A stretch of DNA of 64,000 bases, from NCBI GenBank assembly GCA_905178155.1, contig CAJINV010000013.1, forward strand, positions 1,802,281-1,866,280, given 5' to 3'. This document shows positions 27,001 through 39,000 of the stretch, one piece after another. Every line of letters begins with the position of its first letter. The stretch's first letter is position 1. This stretch comes from Amoebophrya sp. A120 (lineage: Eukaryota > Sar > Dinophyceae > Syndiniales > Amoebophryaceae). A program made the translations under genes and the position numbers. The notes below the pieces were generated by a model. The model was not told where the DNA came from. It ran no database searches and was given only the letters and a program-made list of their open reading frames with translations.

Positions 27001-30000
27001 TCAGCGTGCTGGACTTCACGAACTTGGGATCGTCACTATCTGTCCGCAACTACGTGCGGATTGGCAGTTCCATGTCCGTGTTCGAGAAGGTGAACGTGGG
27101 TGGCGCAATGTCGGTCCTGGACTACATGGCGCTGGGATCGAATTTGTCCATTCGCGAAGCCACCAGATTCGGCAAGTCCGTCACCGTACTCGACATGATG
27201 AACCTGGGTTCCGCGCTCTCGCTGCGGTCCTACATGCGGGCTGGCTCCACCTTCTCCGCGTTCGGATCGGTGGATGTGGGCAGCAGTCTTTCCATCCTCG
27301 ACATGGCCAACTTCGGGTCCGGCCTGTCCGTTCGCGGAATGGTTCGATTGGCGAAAACGTTGTCCGTGCTCGACAGCATCAGCCTCGGCTCCTCGCTGTC
27401 CATCCGTGCGGTGGTCCGCGCCGGTTCCAGCATGTCGCTGCTGAACTTCACGAACCTCGGCAGCAGCATGAGCTTGCGTGCGGTTGCGCGGTTCGGAAGC
27501 GGATTGTCGGTGACGAGCAAGCGCGCCGATTGCTCCGCGGCACTGTCGGTGTTGGATCAGGTGTCTCTGGCCTCCAGTCTCAGTCTCCGCTCAGCAGCGT
27601 TCCTGGGCAGCAACGTATCCGTTTTGGACATGGTGCAGTTCGGCTCCGTGCTGTCCGTCCGGTCCGCCGGTCGGTTCGGGAAGGCGATGTCCGTTCTCGA
27701 CTCGACCATGCTCGGCTCGGTCCTCTCCCTCCGCGCGATGGCTCGTCTCGGGAGCAGCGTCTCCATCGCGGGCGCGAAGGCGATGCTGAAGGCGAGAACT
27801 TCGATTCTCGACCAGGTGACGCTCGGATCGTCGCTTTCGCTCCGGTCCTTCACGGACTTCGGGGACAGCATCTCGGTCTTCGACTACATCAACATGGGAT
27901 CCAGCTTGTCCGTCCGCCAGTACGTGCGTGTGGGCTCCAGTCTGTCCTGCATGGGGAAAGTCAGAATCGCAGCGGATCTGTCGATCCTGGAGTCTCTGTC
28001 CCTCGCCTCCTCCGTGTCCGTCCGCGGACTCGGGCGGATGGGCAGCAACTGCAGCCTGCTGGACTGCCTGAACCTCGGTTCTAGCTTGTCGCTCCGCTCG
28101 TTCGCCAACCAGGGATCGTCGGTCTCCATCAGAGCCTTCGCTCGCTTGGGCTCGGGTTTGTCGACGTTCATGACGGTGCGGTTCGGCTCCAACGTCTCCG
28201 TGCTGAACTTTCTGTCGCTCGGATCCGCGCTGTCCATGCGGTCAACCACCCGACTCGGCAGCAACTTCTCCGTCTTGGAGTTCGTGCAGCTCGGCTCCTC
28301 GCTCTCCGTCCGCGCCGTCACGCGGTTCGGTTCCGCGATGAGCATCGTTGAGAAGGTCCGGTTCGCCAGCGACTTCAGCGTGCTGGATCGGGTCACGCTC
28401 GCCAGCTCGCTTTCGATCCGCCGCCGGGCCGACCTCGGGTTGTGCGCCAGTGTGATGGACTTCCTGACGCTGGGCTCGCAGATGTCGTTGCGCGCCGTCG
28501 CCCGGATCGGCTCCACTCTGTCCGTCTTCTCCACGGTGAAGTTTGGATCCAGCGTGTCCATCTTGGATCAGTGCAGCTTCGGATCCAGCGTGTCTTTGCG
28601 CGGCTTTGCGCGGTTCGGAAAGACGATGTCTGTCCTCGACGCGGTTGCGCTGGGCAGTTCCTTGTCGGTTCGTAACTACGTCCGCGTCGGATCGACTTGC
28701 TCCATCTTCGGCCAGCAGGTCCGGTTCGGCAAGGGCTTGTCCGTGATGGATTGCGTGAACCTCGGTTCCTCGCTCTCTGTCCGCGCGTTCGCGAACTTGG
28801 GAAGCTCGCTGTCGGTCAGAAGTTACGCTCGCCTGGGGTCCGGCTTGTCGGTCTTCAAGCAGGTCAGCCTCGGTTCCTGCCTGTCCGTCCTGGACACCTT
28901 CAACCTGGGGTCCGCACTGTCCGTGCGCGGGTTCACCAAACTCGGCAGCAAGTGCTCGATCGTGGACTTTGCGATGCTCGGCTCCGCCTTGTCCGTGCGC
29001 CAGTTCGTCCGGGTTGGCAGCGGCATGAGTGTGGCGCAGAAGTCGCAGATTAGCGGGCATCTGTCCGTGATGGACTACCTGCACCTGGGAAGCTCCATCT
29101 CCGTCCGCTGCATGGCGATCGCCGGTTCTCGCATGTCCATCATGGACTACTGCGCGCTCGGCTCCAGCCTGTCGCTCCGCGACTACGTGCGGGTGGGCTC
29201 GTCGCTCTCCGTCTTCGCGGCCGCCCGGTTCGGCGTCACCTGCTCGGTGCTGAACTTCTCGCAGTTCGGTTCCGCACTGTCGCTCCGCGCGTACCTACGG
29301 GTCGGCAGCGGATTATCCGTTTTCTCGGACGCGAAGGTCGCGGGCGCGTTCTCGCTGCTGGACTGCCTGAACTTGGGCAGCTCGCTGTCCGTGCGCGCAA
29401 CCGCCAGCTTCGGCGCAAATGCGAGTGTGTTCGACTGCATGAACCTCGGTTCCACCCTGTCGATGCGCGCCACCGCGCGGTTCGGCTCCAGCGTTTCGAT
29501 TCGCGCGTTCGCGCGGTTCGGATCCGCGATGAGCATCTACGGTGAGCACACCCGCCTGGGCGGCACGTTCTCGATCCTGGCCTTCGCGAACATGGGCTCC
29601 AGCTTGTCCGTCCGCATGGCCAGCAAGGTCGGCAGCAACATGAGCATCCTGTCCTTTGTGCAACTCGGCTCCGCGCTGTCCATGCGCGCCGCGGCGAGAC
29701 TCGGCTCCGGCCTGTCCGTCTGCTCCGTTACGAAGATCGGTGCTGCGATGAGCGTGATCGACCAGGTGAGTCTCGGTTCGGCACTCTCCGTACGCGCCTT
29801 CACGCGGTTCGCGTCGAACTGCAGCATGCTGAACATGGTGGCGCTCGGGTCCGCGCTCTCGGTCCGCAACTACCAGCGAATCGGTTCGGGCGTCTCGATG
29901 CACGGCACGACCAGAATCGGCCAGGAGTTCTCGTTGTTGGAGCAGGCAGAGTTCGCCTCTTCTATGAGTCTCCGTGCCTTCGCCCGACTGGGATCCACGG

Positions 30001-33000
30001 TGTCCGTGTTGTCCTTCGTCAACCTCGGGTCCGCGCTCTCGCTGCGCAACTGCGCGAGGCTAGGTTCCGGCGTCAGCATCTCGGGTGACGCGCGGGTCGC
30101 GAACAGCCTGTCCGTGTTGGATCAGTTCCACATTGGCAGCACGTTATCCCTCCGTAACCTCGCTCGCTGCGGCTCGAAGCTGTCGATTTTGAACTTCGGG
30201 CAGTGCGGCTCGGCACTCTCCGTCCGCGCGTTCGTGCGGATCGGGAGCAGCTTGTCCCTGACCTCGAGGGTGCAGATGGGCTCGTGCCTGTCCGTGCTCG
30301 ACACCCTGAACACCGGCTCCGCCGTGTCCGTCCGTGCGTTCGCGCGCCTCGGCTCCGGCCTGTCGATCTTCACCGGTGTCCGGCTTGGCGGCAGTCAGTC
30401 CGTGCTGGAGTCCGTGCACTTGGGTTCGTCGTTGTCCCTGCGTTCGTTCTGCCAGCTGGGCAGCAACCTCTCCCTGCTGGACTACGCCGCGTTCGGAAGT
30501 TCCATCTCCCTCCGCAACTACAGTCGGTTCGGGGAGACCTGCAGCATCCTTGACAGCGTCACGCTCGGGTCCGCCTTGTCGCTGCGATCGACCGCGAGAC
30601 TCGCTGGCAGTTTCAGTGTGGTGAACATGTCGCAACTTGGATCCTCCCTCTCCATCCGCAGCTTCGTGCAGGCCGGGTCCAGTTGCTCGGTGATCAACTT
30701 CCTGCACCTGGGCTCCGCGATGTCCATCCGGACGGCGGTCCGCCTCGGCTCCGCGGTGTCGGTGTTTGGCAAGGGCACGGTCGGCATGCACATGTCGATC
30801 CTGCAGCAGGTGAACCTCGGTTCTTCGCTCTCGGTGCGCTTGTTCGCCAGAATGGGCTGCAACATGAGCATCCTGGACTACGCGCAGATCGGTTCCTCGC
30901 TGTCCGTCCGCAACTTTATGCGCATCGGGTCCACGCTCAGTGTTACCGGTTCCTGCGACATCAGCAAGCAGCTTTCCGTCCTGGAGCAGGTGCAGTTGGG
31001 CAGCAGTCTGTCGCTCCGCTCCTCCGCGCGGTTCGGCTCTTCGATCAGCATCCTGTCCATGACCGACATCGGCTCTGCGCTCTCCGTGCGCGCCTACTGC
31101 CGCGTCGGATCCGGCTTGTCCGTGTTCACGGCGGTGAAGGCGGGGAAGACACTGTCCGTGTTGTCCGAAATGAACATCGGCTCCAGTCTGTCCATCCGCT
31201 GCGTCGCGCGGTTCGGGTCCGCGTTGTCCGCATTGGATGCGGTGGCGCTCGGCAGCTCGCTGTCGCTGCGCCAGTACGCGAGAGTGGGAAGCAGTTTGTC
31301 CGTGTTCACGTCCGCGCGGTTCGGCAGTTGCTGCTCCGTGGTGGACATGCTGAACTTGGGTTCCGCAATTTCCATGCGTGCGGTCGCCAGAATCGGCTCC
31401 AGCTTCTCCGTGTTCACCACTGCAAGGTGTGGTGAGAACGTGTCGATTTTGAACACCTGCCAGTTCGGGTCCAGCATCTCCGTCCGCCAGTTCACCCGAC
31501 TGGGCGACGGCATTTCGATCATCGACATGACGCATTTGGGCTCTTCCATCTCGCTGCGCAGCACTGGAACGCTCGGAAAGCAGCTCTCTGTCCTGCAATT
31601 CGTCCACTTGGGCAGCACGTTGTCCCTCCGCAACGACTTCCGAATCGGCGCCTCCGCGTCCGTGCTCGACTTCGTCGCGATCGGGTCCGCTTGCAGCCTG
31701 CGGAACGTGCTGCGCGCGGGATCGACCTGCAGTGTGTTGGACTTCATGAACATGGGATCTGCTTTGTCTATCCGCAACTACGTGCGCGCGGGCAGCAGAC
31801 TCTCCGTCTTCAGCAACATGCAGCTCGGCGACACCATGAGCGTCTTGTCCGAGTGCGAAGTTGGTAGCTCTTTATCCCTGCGCGTGCTCGCCCGCTTGGG
31901 GAAGACTTTGTCCGCCTTTGACTACGTCAGTTTGGGTTCGGCGATCTCCGTCCGAGCGTTCACGCGTTTGGGTTCCACGTGCTCCATCGCGGGCACGGGG
32001 AAGTTCGGCATGGCCATGTCCGTGCTGGGTGCGGTCACGATCGGAAGCTCCGTCTCCCTGCGGAACACGTTGAAGCTCGGGAAGTCGCTGTCCTCTATGG
32101 ACATGGTGCACTTCGGGTCTTCCGTCTCCGTCCGCTGCGTGGGACGCTTCGGCAAGCAGATCTCCGCGTTTGACATGCTGTCCATGGGAAGTTCCGTCTC
32201 GCTCCGCAACTACAGCAGACTGGGCGCGAACCTCAGTGTTCTGAACTATGCCACGTTCGGCTCCTCCATGTCGCTGCGCTTCATGGCCCGCGCCGGAAAG
32301 AGCCTGTCGGTCCTGGACGGCACCAGCTTGGGTAGCTCGCTTTCCGTCCGGGCGTACAGCAGGATGGGCTCGAACGCCTCCGTGTGTGACTTCGTCACCA
32401 TCGGCTCCTCCATCTCCGTGCGGCAGTTCGGCAGACTCGGGTCCAACACGTCCGCCTTCGACTTCCTGCAGATGGGCTCCGCTTTGTCGTTGCGTGCCAC
32501 GGCGCGACTCGGCTCGGGTCTGTCCATCATGGGCAAGGCGACCAGACTGTCCACCATGCTGTCGGTGCAAAATTGCATGACGTACGGGTCCTCCATGTCG
32601 ATGCGCAGCTTCGTGCGGTTCGGCTCCGCCGTGTCCATCATGGACTACGTGAACATCGGGTCCAACATGTCTCTGCGCGCGTTCGCCCGGTTCGGATCCG
32701 TAGCGAGCATCTTCGCCGACACCAAGTTCGGCGCCATGCTCTCGGTGATGCAGGCGGTGCACCTCGGCTCGCAGCTGTCGCTGCGGAAGATGGCTAGACT
32801 GCACGACTCGTGCAGTATCCTGGATGCCGCGAACCTCGGATCCTCGCTGTCGGTACGATCGGTCGCGAAGCTGGCCGGCGGGCTCTCCGCCTTGGACTTT
32901 GTCCAGTTCGGAAGCTCCTTGTCTGTCCGCGGCGTGGCCAGCTGCGGCTCGAACATGTCCATCCTGGAGTTCTCGCAGCTCGGCTCGAGCTTGAGCCTGC

Positions 33001-36000
33001 GGTCGGTGATGCGCGCGGGCAGCAACCTGTCGGTGCTGGACATGGTCAACTTCGGTTCCTCCATCTCGCTCCGCCGGTTTGCGAACTTGGGTGATCAATT
33101 GTCCGTGCTCGATTCCTGCAGCGTCGGGTCCACCATCTCGCTCCGCATGAACGCGCGGTTCGGCCAGGGACTGTCGATGCTCACGTTCGCGCACCTCGGG
33201 TCCTCCTGCAGCATCCGTGGCTACGTGCGAATCGGCTCGAGCTTCTCCGTCACCGGGCGCACGGTGCAGATGACCGGGCAACTGTCCGTCCTGAACGCCG
33301 CGGTTTTGGGCAGCAGCTTGTCGCTCCGCTCGCACGTCCGCATGGGATCGGCCACGAGTCTGATGGACTATCTGAACCTCGGTTCCGCCATGTCCGTCCG
33401 GACCTACGCCCGCGTCGGCAGTGGCCTCTCCGTGTTCAGCCGCACGCTGTTCGGCTCGGCGGTGTCCGTGTTGGGCTTCCACCTGATCGGATCCTCGCTT
33501 TCCGTGCGCTCCTTCGCGAAGTGCGGCTCCAACTTCAGCGTGATGGACTACGTCGAGATCGGCTCTTCGCTGTCCGTCCGCGCGGTGTGCCGCCTCGGAT
33601 CGACTCTGTCCGTGATGCGCCGCGTGCGCGGCGGGGCCAACTTGTCCGTGCTCGGGCAGGTGCACTTGGGCAGTTCGCTGTCCCTGCGCACCACCGCTCG
33701 CATGGGCAGCGCGATGTCGGTGCTGAACTTCGTGCAGCTCAGCAGTTCGATCAGCATCCGGTCGTTCTGCCGATTAGGTTCTGGCGTGTCGATGCACTCC
33801 AGCAAGATGAGGGTTGGCGGCGACCTGAGCGTGATCAGCTACACCAGCTTGAGCAGCTCCTTGTCCCTCCGCTCGTTTGTCCGCGCGGGTGACACCTGCT
33901 CCGTGATCGACTTCGTGCACATCGGATCCGTGGTGTCCACCCGGAACTACGTGCGGGTCGGCTCCGCGGTCTCACTGTTCAGCACCTGCAGGATCGGCCA
34001 GATGGTCTCCGTGATCGACCGGGCCAACTTCGGCTCCTCGATGTCGCTCCGCTCGTTCGCGCGGTGCGGATCGATGATGAGCGTGCTGGATGCCGTGACC
34101 CTGGGCTCCAGCCTGTCCCTCCGGCAGTACATGCGGGTGGGATCTGGCGTCAGCGTCTTCGGCCGCACCAAGATGAGCGACCAGATGTCGGTGTTGAACC
34201 AGGTGTCGCTCGGTTCCTCGCTGTCCCTGCGCGACCGCGCGGCGTTCGGCTCGAACATGAGCGTGTTGAACTTCGTGCAGCTCGGCTCCAGCCTGTCGGT
34301 CCGGAACTTCATCCGCCTCGGGTCGACCATCAGCACTTCTGGCCGTGTGCACGTTGGCAGTTCCGCTTCCATCTTCAGCTACGGCCGGATCGGAACCACC
34401 TGCAGCGTGCTCGATGCCGTCTACATGGGCTCCAGCCTGTCCATCCGGTCGATCGGTAAGTTCGGCTCCTGCTTGAGCGTGCTCGACGCGGTGTTGCTCG
34501 GGTCGACGCTCTCGGTTCGCTCCTTCACGCGGTTCGGCAGCTCGCTCTCCGTGAAGCACTTGACGATCCTGAACAGCGTTTTGAAGGTGTCTGTCATTGA
34601 TTTGATGAACCTCGGGTCGAGTTTATCCCTCCGCTCCATGGCGCGATGCGGCTCCAACTGCAGCGTCTTGGGGTACGTGGAGATGGGATCTGCTTTGTCT
34701 CTCCGCTCCTTCTGCCGACTGGGTTCCGTGCTGTCGGTGTGCAACCGATCCACCGCGAGCGGTCAGCTTAGCGTGTTGCAGAATGTCGCGCTGGGTTCCA
34801 CCTTGTCCCTGCGCGCGCGGGCCGAACTGGGCAACCGGTTCAGCACGCTGGACATGTTCTGCCTGGCCTCCTCCATTTCTATCCGGGCTTACATGCGGGT
34901 CGGATCCGGAGTGTCCGTGTTCTCATCGACGAAGCTCCAGGCGGCGCTGTCCGTGCTGGACTCGGTCTACCTGGGCAGCTCGCTGTCCGTCCGTGGCAAC
35001 GCGCGGTTCGGCAGTTGTATGAGCGTCTTGGACATGACGGCGTTCTCCTCGGCGTTATCTGTCCGTTCCTTCGTCAAGTTCGGCAGCGACATGAGCGTCC
35101 TCGACTACGTCGGTATCGGCTCCTCCCTGTCCCTGCGCACGTTCGCGAGACTCGGCAGCAGCGTGTCCATCCAGCACGACGCAAGGGTTAGCATGAGTCT
35201 CTCCGTGCTGCAGCAGGTTGCGCTCGGCAGCTCGTTATCCATCCGGAACCAGGTCCGCCTCGGCGAGTCGTGCTCGATCTTGGAGTTCACGACGTTCGGC
35301 TCCAGCTTGTCGCTGCGGTCCTTCGCCCGACTCGGGTCCAACGTGTCCGTTTTGGACATGCTGAACATGGGTTCTTCGATGTCGTTGCGCGGCCTAATCC
35401 GCCTCGGCAGCTCGATTTCCGTCGGCGGTTCCCGCGCCAGGTTCGGTTCCGAGTTGAGCGTCTTGTCCCGCGTCACTCTCGGCTCCTCCCTGTCCATCCG
35501 CGCCGTCGCTCGCGCCGGCGCGCGGTGCAGTGTGCTCGACTTCGCCCTGTTTGGCAGCAGTCTGTCGGTCCGGAACTTCGTCCGCGTCGGGTCGACGATG
35601 ACCGTGATGGGCTTGACCGCGATGGGATCCATGTACAACTTGTCCGTGATCCAACAGGCGGAGTTGGGCAGCAGTCTCTCCGTGCGGTCGCGAACGCAGC
35701 TCGCGGGCAGCTTCAGTCTCCTGGAGTTCGCGGTGCTGGGTTCCAGTCTCTCCGTCCGCAGCACAGTCAGGTTCGGCTCTGCCATTACCGTCATGGATTT
35801 CATGGCGCTCGGTAGCTCCTTCTCGCTCCGCTCGGACTTGAAGGTGGGGCGCGGCGTTTCCGTGTTGGACTTCGTGCAGATGGGCAGCTCGATGTCGGTG
35901 CGATCTATTGCCAGACTGGGCTCCAGCCTGTCCATCCTCGCGTTCGCGCAGTGCGGCAGCTCGATCTCGCTCCGCAGCTACAGCCGTCTCGGCTCCGGCT

Positions 36001-39000
36001 TCTCCGCCCTGGGGAAGGTGAAGCTCGGCGCCGATGTGAGCATCCAGCGTGCCGTCGGAGTCGCCAGCTCGCTGTCCCTGCGGTCCTTCGCTCGGTTCGG
36101 TGAGAACATCTCCATCCTGAGCTTCGCGCAGATGGGCAGCAGCTTCAGTGTCCGGTCCATGTGCCTGATCGGCAGCGGCTTGTCCTGCTTCGGAAAGATC
36201 CTGACCGGTGAGAAGGCCAAGGTGTCCGTTATGAACGAGATCCTGCTCGGATCCTGCCTGTCCCTGCGCACCACCGCGCGCTTCGGCAGCAGTCTGTCCG
36301 TGCTCGACTTCACCAACCTCGGATCTTCCTTCTCGGTGCGCGCAGCCTCGCGGTTCGGCAGCTCCGTGTCGCTCTTCGGCTGCTGCCGCCTGAGAAACAC
36401 ACTGTCCGTCGTGGCCGCCGTGAACTTCGCGTCGTCCATGTCTGTCCGCGTGTACACGAAGCTCGGCGCTCACTTCAGCGTCGTGAACTTCGCCAACTGC
36501 GGCAGCAGCATCTCCCTCCGGAACTTCATGCGGCTGGGCAGCAACCTGTCCGTCCGGGGGGGAACCAGTTCCGCCAGCTGCATCTCCGTCCGCGCGTTCG
36601 CGCGACTGGGTAGCAGCCTGTCGGCATTCAGTGCAGTGAATGTAGGCGACACACTGTCTATTCTGAACTTCTGCACGCTCGGGAGCAGTATCTCTGTCAG
36701 AATGGCTGCGAGGTTTGGGGCTCAACAATCTCTCTGCGACGCCATCACCCTTACCTCCTCTCTATCCCTCCGCGCCTACGCGCGGTTCGGTTCGGGAGTG
36801 AGCGTGCTTGGACGCACGAGATTCGGCGCCAACCTGTCCACGCTGGATCACGTGGCGCTCGCGTCGACGGTGTCGGTCCGCTCGTTTGTGCGGTTCGGTG
36901 ACAAGGTTTCCGTCATGGACTTGTTGAACATCGGTTCCAGCTGCAGTATTCGCGCGACGGTGCGTGGGCAACAACTGTCGATCTTCAACTTCGTCAACCT
37001 CGGGTCCGCGGTGTCCGTGCGCAACATGGTCCGGATCGGCTCGGGCATGAGCGTGTTCTCCGCTACGAAGATCGGCTCGTCTGTGTCCGTCCTGTCCTTC
37101 CTGAACTGCGCGTCCAGCGTGTCGCTCCGCGCGTTCGGCCGGTTCGGCGCGAACCTGTCCGTGATGGACTTCGTCAGCCTCGGCTCGACCCTGTCCTTCC
37201 GCACGGTCGCCCGCGTCGGCTCCGCCTGCAGCATCTTCAGCAAGGCGAGCTTCGGCTCCAACCTGTCGGTGCTGGACGCCTCGCAACTGGGCTCCGCGCT
37301 GTCGATCCGGTCGTACGCCAGAATCGGCTCGGCGTTCACCTGCTTCAGCCGCACGAGACTCGGCGGCTTGTTCTCCGTGCTGGACGCGACGCAACTCGGA
37401 TCGACGCTGTCGCTCCGCGCCCGCGGCCAGATCGGCGGTCGCGCGTCGTGCTTCGACTTCCTGAACCTGGGTTCGACTTTGTCCGTTCGTGGCTTCGTCC
37501 GGATGGGCTCTAGTCTGTCCGTTGTCGGCGACGTCCGGCACGACGGAACGCACATGGCCACCACCGGTACGTTCAGCGTCGGCAACATCAGCAACCTGGG
37601 CGGGTCCGCGTCCGTCTACCTGTTCGCGAATCTCGGCAGCTCGCTCTCCGTGCGCTCGTTCGCGCGCATGAGCAACACGTGCTCGGTGCTGGACATGACG
37701 AATCTGGGCAGCGCTCTGTCGTTGCGTAACTTCATGCGGATCGGGTCCGGTCTGTCCATCTACGGCGAGCAACGCGCGGGCGGCCAGCTGTCCGTGCTCT
37801 CGCACGTGCACCTCGGTAGTTCCATGTCGCTCCGCGGCCGCAACTTCCGCTGCGGCGACCAGATGAGCGTGTTGGACGCGGTGACCCTCGGGTCGTCGCT
37901 TTCCCTGCGCACCATGGCGCGGTTCGGCGAGAACTTGTCTGTTTTATCTTTCGTGAACATGGGCTCTTCTCTCTCCGTCCGCCAATTCGCCCGTGCGGGT
38001 AGCAGCTTCAGCATCGCGGGTGCGGGCAGCATTCGCGGCGCACTGTCGCTGCTGCAACAGTACGAGGTCGGCAGCTCGCTGTCGCTCCGCGCGTTCGTGC
38101 GCGTCGCGCAGAACATCTCCGTTCTGAACTTCGTGCAGGCGGGCTCGTCCATGTCGGTCCGGAACTACGTCCGAATCGGCAGTTCCATGTCGGTGTGCAA
38201 GCGCGCGATCCTGAACAGCCAATTGTCCGTTCTCGGCATGGTGAACCTGAGTTCCAGCTTGTCCATCCGCGGCATCAAGATGGAGTGCGGGGGACGAACG
38301 TCGATTCTCGCGTTCGCGCAGTTCGGTTCCAGCCTGTCCGTCCGCGCGGTCGGCCGGATCGGCTCCGCTCTGTCGGTGCTGAACTTCACGACGATCGGAA
38401 GTTCGGTGTCCGTCCGCAGCACGGTCCGACTCGGCTCGCGGTTGTCCACACTGGACTACTTGCACATGGGCTCGAGCGTGTCTCTTCGCTGCGCCGCGAA
38501 CTGCGGGGAGAAGTTCTCGATCCTCAGCTTCGTGAACATGGGAAGCTCCTTGTCCCTCCGAAACTTCTGCCGCGTCGGATCCACCCTGTCCGTCCACGGC
38601 AAGTTCATGGTCGGCAGTTTGATGAAGCTCTCGGTCATCGATCGCGTGCAGCTCGGAAGCGCTCTGTCCCTCCGGTCCATGGCGCAGCTCGGCTGCCACG
38701 CCTCGATGCTGGACTTCGTGAACCTGGGCTCCAGCCTGTCGGTGCGGAACTACATGCGCATCGGAAGCAGTCTTTCCGTCGTCTCGAAGGCGCGGTGCGG
38801 CTCTCGGTTCTCGACTCTGGACCACCTGCAGCTCGGCAGCTCGCTGTCCGTCCGCTCGATGGTCCGCGTCGGGGACGCGACCTCGATCTTGAGCTTCGGC
38901 CAACTCGGAAGCAGCGTTTCTCTGCGGTCGATCATGCGGACCGGCTCTGCGGTGTCGGTCTTGAACTTCGTGGCGTTCGGCTCGAGCCTGAGCTTGCGCG

